The translations under genes were made by a program, and so were the position numbers. Shown piece by piece: positions 30,516-32,489 of a DNA stretch of 32,489 bases (the first letter of the stretch is position 1; every line of letters begins with the position of its first letter). Source of the DNA: Chryseobacterium gleum (GTDB taxonomy: Bacteria > Bacteroidota > Bacteroidia > Flavobacteriales_D > Sanyastnellaceae); the NCBI GenBank assembly GCA_945878835.1, contig CAMCUG010000001.1:1-32489 (forward strand). Reading direction: 5' to 3'. The notes below the pieces were generated by a model. The model made no database searches. It worked only from the letters and a program-made list of their open reading frames with translations, and was not told the origin of the DNA.

Positions 30516-31279
30516 TCCAACGAAAACAATCGCTTCGCGTTCGCTGTGGTTAGTGTCGCAATCTCGTCGAAAGACTGTCCCAACGATTTCGCAATAAATT
30601 CAACCGTGTGCGCAATGAACGCAGGTTCATTTCTCTTTCCTCGATGGGGCAGTGGTGATAGGTATGGCGCATCTGTTTCAACCACGAGTTTGTCCAAAGG
30701 AATTTTTTGAATACTTCCATCTTGATTTTTTTTGTAAGTGGAAGTACCCCCAATTCCGAAATAGAAATTGTGGTACGATGAAATTTTTCGAATTTCATTT
30801 TCACTTCCGGTGAAGCAATGAAAGACTCCGCGCAGCTCAGGACTGTCATGCTCATCGAGGCATTCAAAAATCTCTTTGAAAGATTCTCGAGCATGAATAA
30901 TCAAGGGCAGGTCAAATTCTTTGGCCCAATTAATTTGTTCGATAAATGATTTTTTTTGATTCTCAAGATTGTCTTGCTTCCAATGTAGGTCTATCCCAGT
31001 TTCACCAATGCCAATAGGCTTTACAATAGGAATAAGCGCTTTCATTCGACCTAAAACTTCTTCGAAGTCTTCGTTAACATCACAAGGATGTAAGCCAATC
31101 ATACTGTAAAAAAATGACGGATACTGCTCGCATAGCTTGAGCATAGGAGCAATGCTAGCTTCATCTATATTCGGAAGGAAAACCTTTTGTACTTCAAAAG
31201 ATTTCGCACGTTCAACGACTTCATTCAGATCTTCTTGAAAAACTTCTAAATAAACGTGGCTGTGCGTATCAATTATCAT
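30512..31279 (-). CDS. TatD family metal-dependent hydrolase (DNase)
   Basis: The protein has 255 residues of the amidohydrolase (TIM-barrel) superfamily. Metal-binding and catalytic positions are all present: H6 and H8 in IDTHSHVYL, Glu in GIGETGIDLHW (about 91-101), His in LIIHARES, His in GVFHCFTGS and Asp in VVETDAPYLSPLPHRGKRNEP (about 200-220). TatD enzymes are Mg-dependent nucleases acting on DNA ends and proposed in DNA repair and turnover. The start at 31279 is four bases from a perfect TAnnTTTG element. It is convergent with ansA and divergent from the glycosyltransferase gene. Confidence 0.93.
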   Translation of the reverse strand: MIIDTHSHVYLEVFQEDLNEVVERAKSFEVQKVFLPNIDEASIAPMLKLCEQYPSFFYSMIGLHPCDVNEDFEEVLGRMKALIPIVKPIGIGETGIDLHWKQDNLENQKKSFIEQINWAKEFDLPLIIHARESFKEIFECLDEHDSPELRGVFHCFTGSENEIRKISSYHNFYFGIGGTSTYKKNQDGSIQKIPLDKLVVETDAPYLSPLPHRGKRNEPAFIAHTVEFIAKSLGQSFDEIATLTTANAKRLFSLD

Positions 31280-31283
31280 TTCA

Positions 31284-31291
31284 CAAAAGTA
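31284..31291 (-). promoter_or_regulatory. -7 promoter element of the TatD gene, almost on the start codon
   Basis: TACTTTTG on the minus strand, a perfect TAnnTTTG, with its last base only four bases before the ATG. No clear TTG is found at the usual -33 distance. Confidence 0.4.
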
Positions 31292-31324
31292 GTGAGTTCC
31301 TTTTGAATGTATCTTGCACCCGAA

Positions 31325-32335
31325 ATGAATTCTAGGGCAAAAATTTTAGTGATTCGATTCAGCAGTATCGGAGATATTGTTCTGACATCCCCTGTATATC
31401 GAATCCTACAAGAGCAACTCCCGCATGGCGCGGAAGTACATTTGCTTACCCAAAGTCGCTTTGCTTTTGTTCAAGAAGCAAATCCGTTTGTAAATAAGAT
31501 ATGGGCAGTAGAGAAAAGTGGAATGGAAGTTTTAAACGAGCTGAAGGATGAGAATTTCGATTATATCATTGATCTGCAGAATAGCCTCCGCTCAAGGAGT
31601 ATTCGGAAAAAGTTGGCTGTGCTTTCTTTCCAAGTAAACAAACAGAACTTGCGGAAATGGATTCAAATTAATCTAGGTCTCTGGAAAGGTTCTGTTGGAC
31701 ATATTGTTGATCGCTATCTCAGTACTCTTAAAACGTTTAAAATTTCTAATGACGGAAAGGGATTGGATTATTTCATTCCTTCAACAACGAAATCCATCGA
31801 AGATTTACTTCCAACAGATTTCATTGAAAACAATTACACAGTTATCGCTGTAGGCGGCGCGCATGAGGGGAAACGTTGGAGTGAAGAAAATTGGACAGAA
31901 CTCTCTGAAGAATTTTACGATGAAAGAATTATATGGATAGGCGGAAAGGAGGACTCAATTCAATTGAATCATTCCCCTCTTCATCTCGATTTTATTGGAA
32001 AGTGTACCGTTCATGAAAGTGCTCGAATTCTAGAACATTCGAAAGCTGTGATTTGTGGAGACACCGGAATGATGCATATTGCAGCTGCATTTAAGAAAGA
32101 TATTATTGTTTTGTGGGGATGCACTACTCCAGAGTTGGGAATGGGAGTGCACAGACCTCAGCCGAATGAAGGAGAGCACATGCATTCAGTGTATCTACAG
32201 GCGAAACGAAAAGGACGACCATGTTCGAAGCTTGGAAATTATTGCAAATACGGTATGCACAACAAGTGTATAGACGTCATTCATGTGAATCATGTTGTAG
32301 AAGCATTTAATAAATTGAAAAACAAATGGCAATGA
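31325..32335 (+). CDS. Glycosyltransferase family 9 (heptosyltransferase-like)
   Basis: The protein has 336 residues from the ATG at 31325, which puts the family N-terminus AKILVIRFSSIGDIVLTSPVYR directly after the start; the ATG at 31307 would add six residues and is less likely. The fold is GT-B: the N-terminal acceptor domain (about 1-165) and the C-terminal nucleotide-sugar domain with AVGGAHEGKRWSEENW (about 173-188), the ADP-heptose-type ICGDTGMMHIAAAFKKDIIVLWG (about 243-265), and a cysteine pair near the end (CSKLGNYCKYG). The family adds heptose or related sugars to the lipopolysaccharide core on the cytoplasmic face of the inner membrane. Which sugar is not clear. Its stop codon overlaps the start of the thioesterase gene, so the two are likely coupled. 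Confidence 0.9.
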   Translation: MNSRAKILVIRFSSIGDIVLTSPVYRILQEQLPHGAEVHLLTQSRFAFVQEANPFVNKIWAVEKSGMEVLNELKDENFDYIIDLQNSLRSRSIRKKLAVLSFQVNKQNLRKWIQINLGLWKGSVGHIVDRYLSTLKTFKISNDGKGLDYFIPSTTKSIEDLLPTDFIENNYTVIAVGGAHEGKRWSEENWTELSEEFYDERIIWIGGKEDSIQLNHSPLHLDFIGKCTVHESARILEHSKAVICGDTGMMHIAAAFKKDIIVLWGCTTPELGMGVHRPQPNEGEHMHSVYLQAKRKGRPCSKLGNYCKYGMHNKCIDVIHVNHVVEAFNKLKNKWQ

Positions 32336-32489
32336 AAACAGTATCACCAAAGGAAACGCTAACGATAGCTACGCATTTCGTACTTCCTGAAAACACCAAC
32401 ACGTTGGGAAATCTTATGGGGGGACAGCTCCTGAATTGGTTAGACATTGCATCTGCAATATCAGCGCATAGACTTTGCAAAAGAGTAGT
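32332..32489 (+). CDS. Acyl-CoA thioesterase, hotdog fold (3' end outside window)
   Basis: Only the first 52 codons are present. The start is the ATG at 32332, overlapping the previous stop as ATGA, or the in-frame ATG at 32326. The product begins MKTVSPKETLTIATHFVLPE and continues NTLGNLMGGQLLNWLDIASAIS, the catalytic-helix region of YciA/BACH-type acyl-CoA hydrolases, in which the Asp of LDIA is expected to be the catalytic residue. These enzymes release fatty acids from acyl-CoA in the cytoplasm. The gene is coupled to the glycosyltransferase gene upstream. Confidence 0.85.
   Translation, partial: MKTVSPKETLTIATHFVLPENTNTLGNLMGGQLLNWLDIASAISAHRLCKRV

Overview
This window is chromosomal DNA from a Bacteroidota bacterium, most likely a marine-type member of the Flavobacteriales. 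The evidence is three secreted proteins ending in type IX secretion (T9SS) sorting domains (types A and B), Bacteroidota-type promoters (TTTG, about 17-23 bases, TAnnTTTG), A-rich leaders mostly without Shine-Dalgarno sequences, DUF families typical of the phylum (DUF4836, DUF4403, DUF5606), AT-rich DNA and type I asparaginase AnsA. No insertion sequence, prophage, CRISPR array or rRNA gene was seen, and no gap without a gene exceeds about 170 bases.

Layout. (1) 1-9231 is a mosaic of short, mostly alternating units: the end of a T9SS-exported esterase, a CrtA-like spheroidene monooxygenase, a RhuM-Fic fusion protein, a photolyase/cryptochrome with an unusual FAD domain, a lysine-rich microprotein not found by ORF length cut-offs, a DUF985 cupin, DUF4836 and DUF4403 envelope proteins, and a T9SS protein with a MopE-like metal-binding stretch and a PKD domain. 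(2) 9251-24013 is the translation/transcription core, all on the minus strand. In transcription order it runs rpsU, xerC, hpf, tRNA-Thr(TGT), tRNA-Tyr, tRNA-Gly, tRNA-Thr(GGT), tuf, tRNA-Trp, secE, nusG, rplK, rplA, rplJ, rplL, rpoB, rpoC, closed by a strong terminator at 9321-9344. (3) 24074-28917, also minus, holds a lectin/T9SS type B surface protein, a ComEA-like helix-hairpin-helix protein overlapping apt, an acyl-CoA dehydrogenase, and tRNA-Val. (4) 28971-32489 holds DUF5606, ansA, a TatD nuclease, a family 9 glycosyltransferase and the start of an acyl-CoA thioesterase.

How it works together. The core cluster supplies elongation factor, translocase, NusG, ribosomal stalk and RNA polymerase from one long unit. 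Its regulation appears to be written in RNA: a long inverted repeat between nusG and rplK, a lone strong Shine-Dalgarno before rplJ, tandem hairpins before rpoB, and terminator hairpins lying on the start region of the next unit (before xerC and before the tRNA cluster). I found no convincing new multi-gene system. The most interesting material is these regulatory structures, the photolyase lacking most of the Trp triad, and the promoters that sit almost on the start codon.
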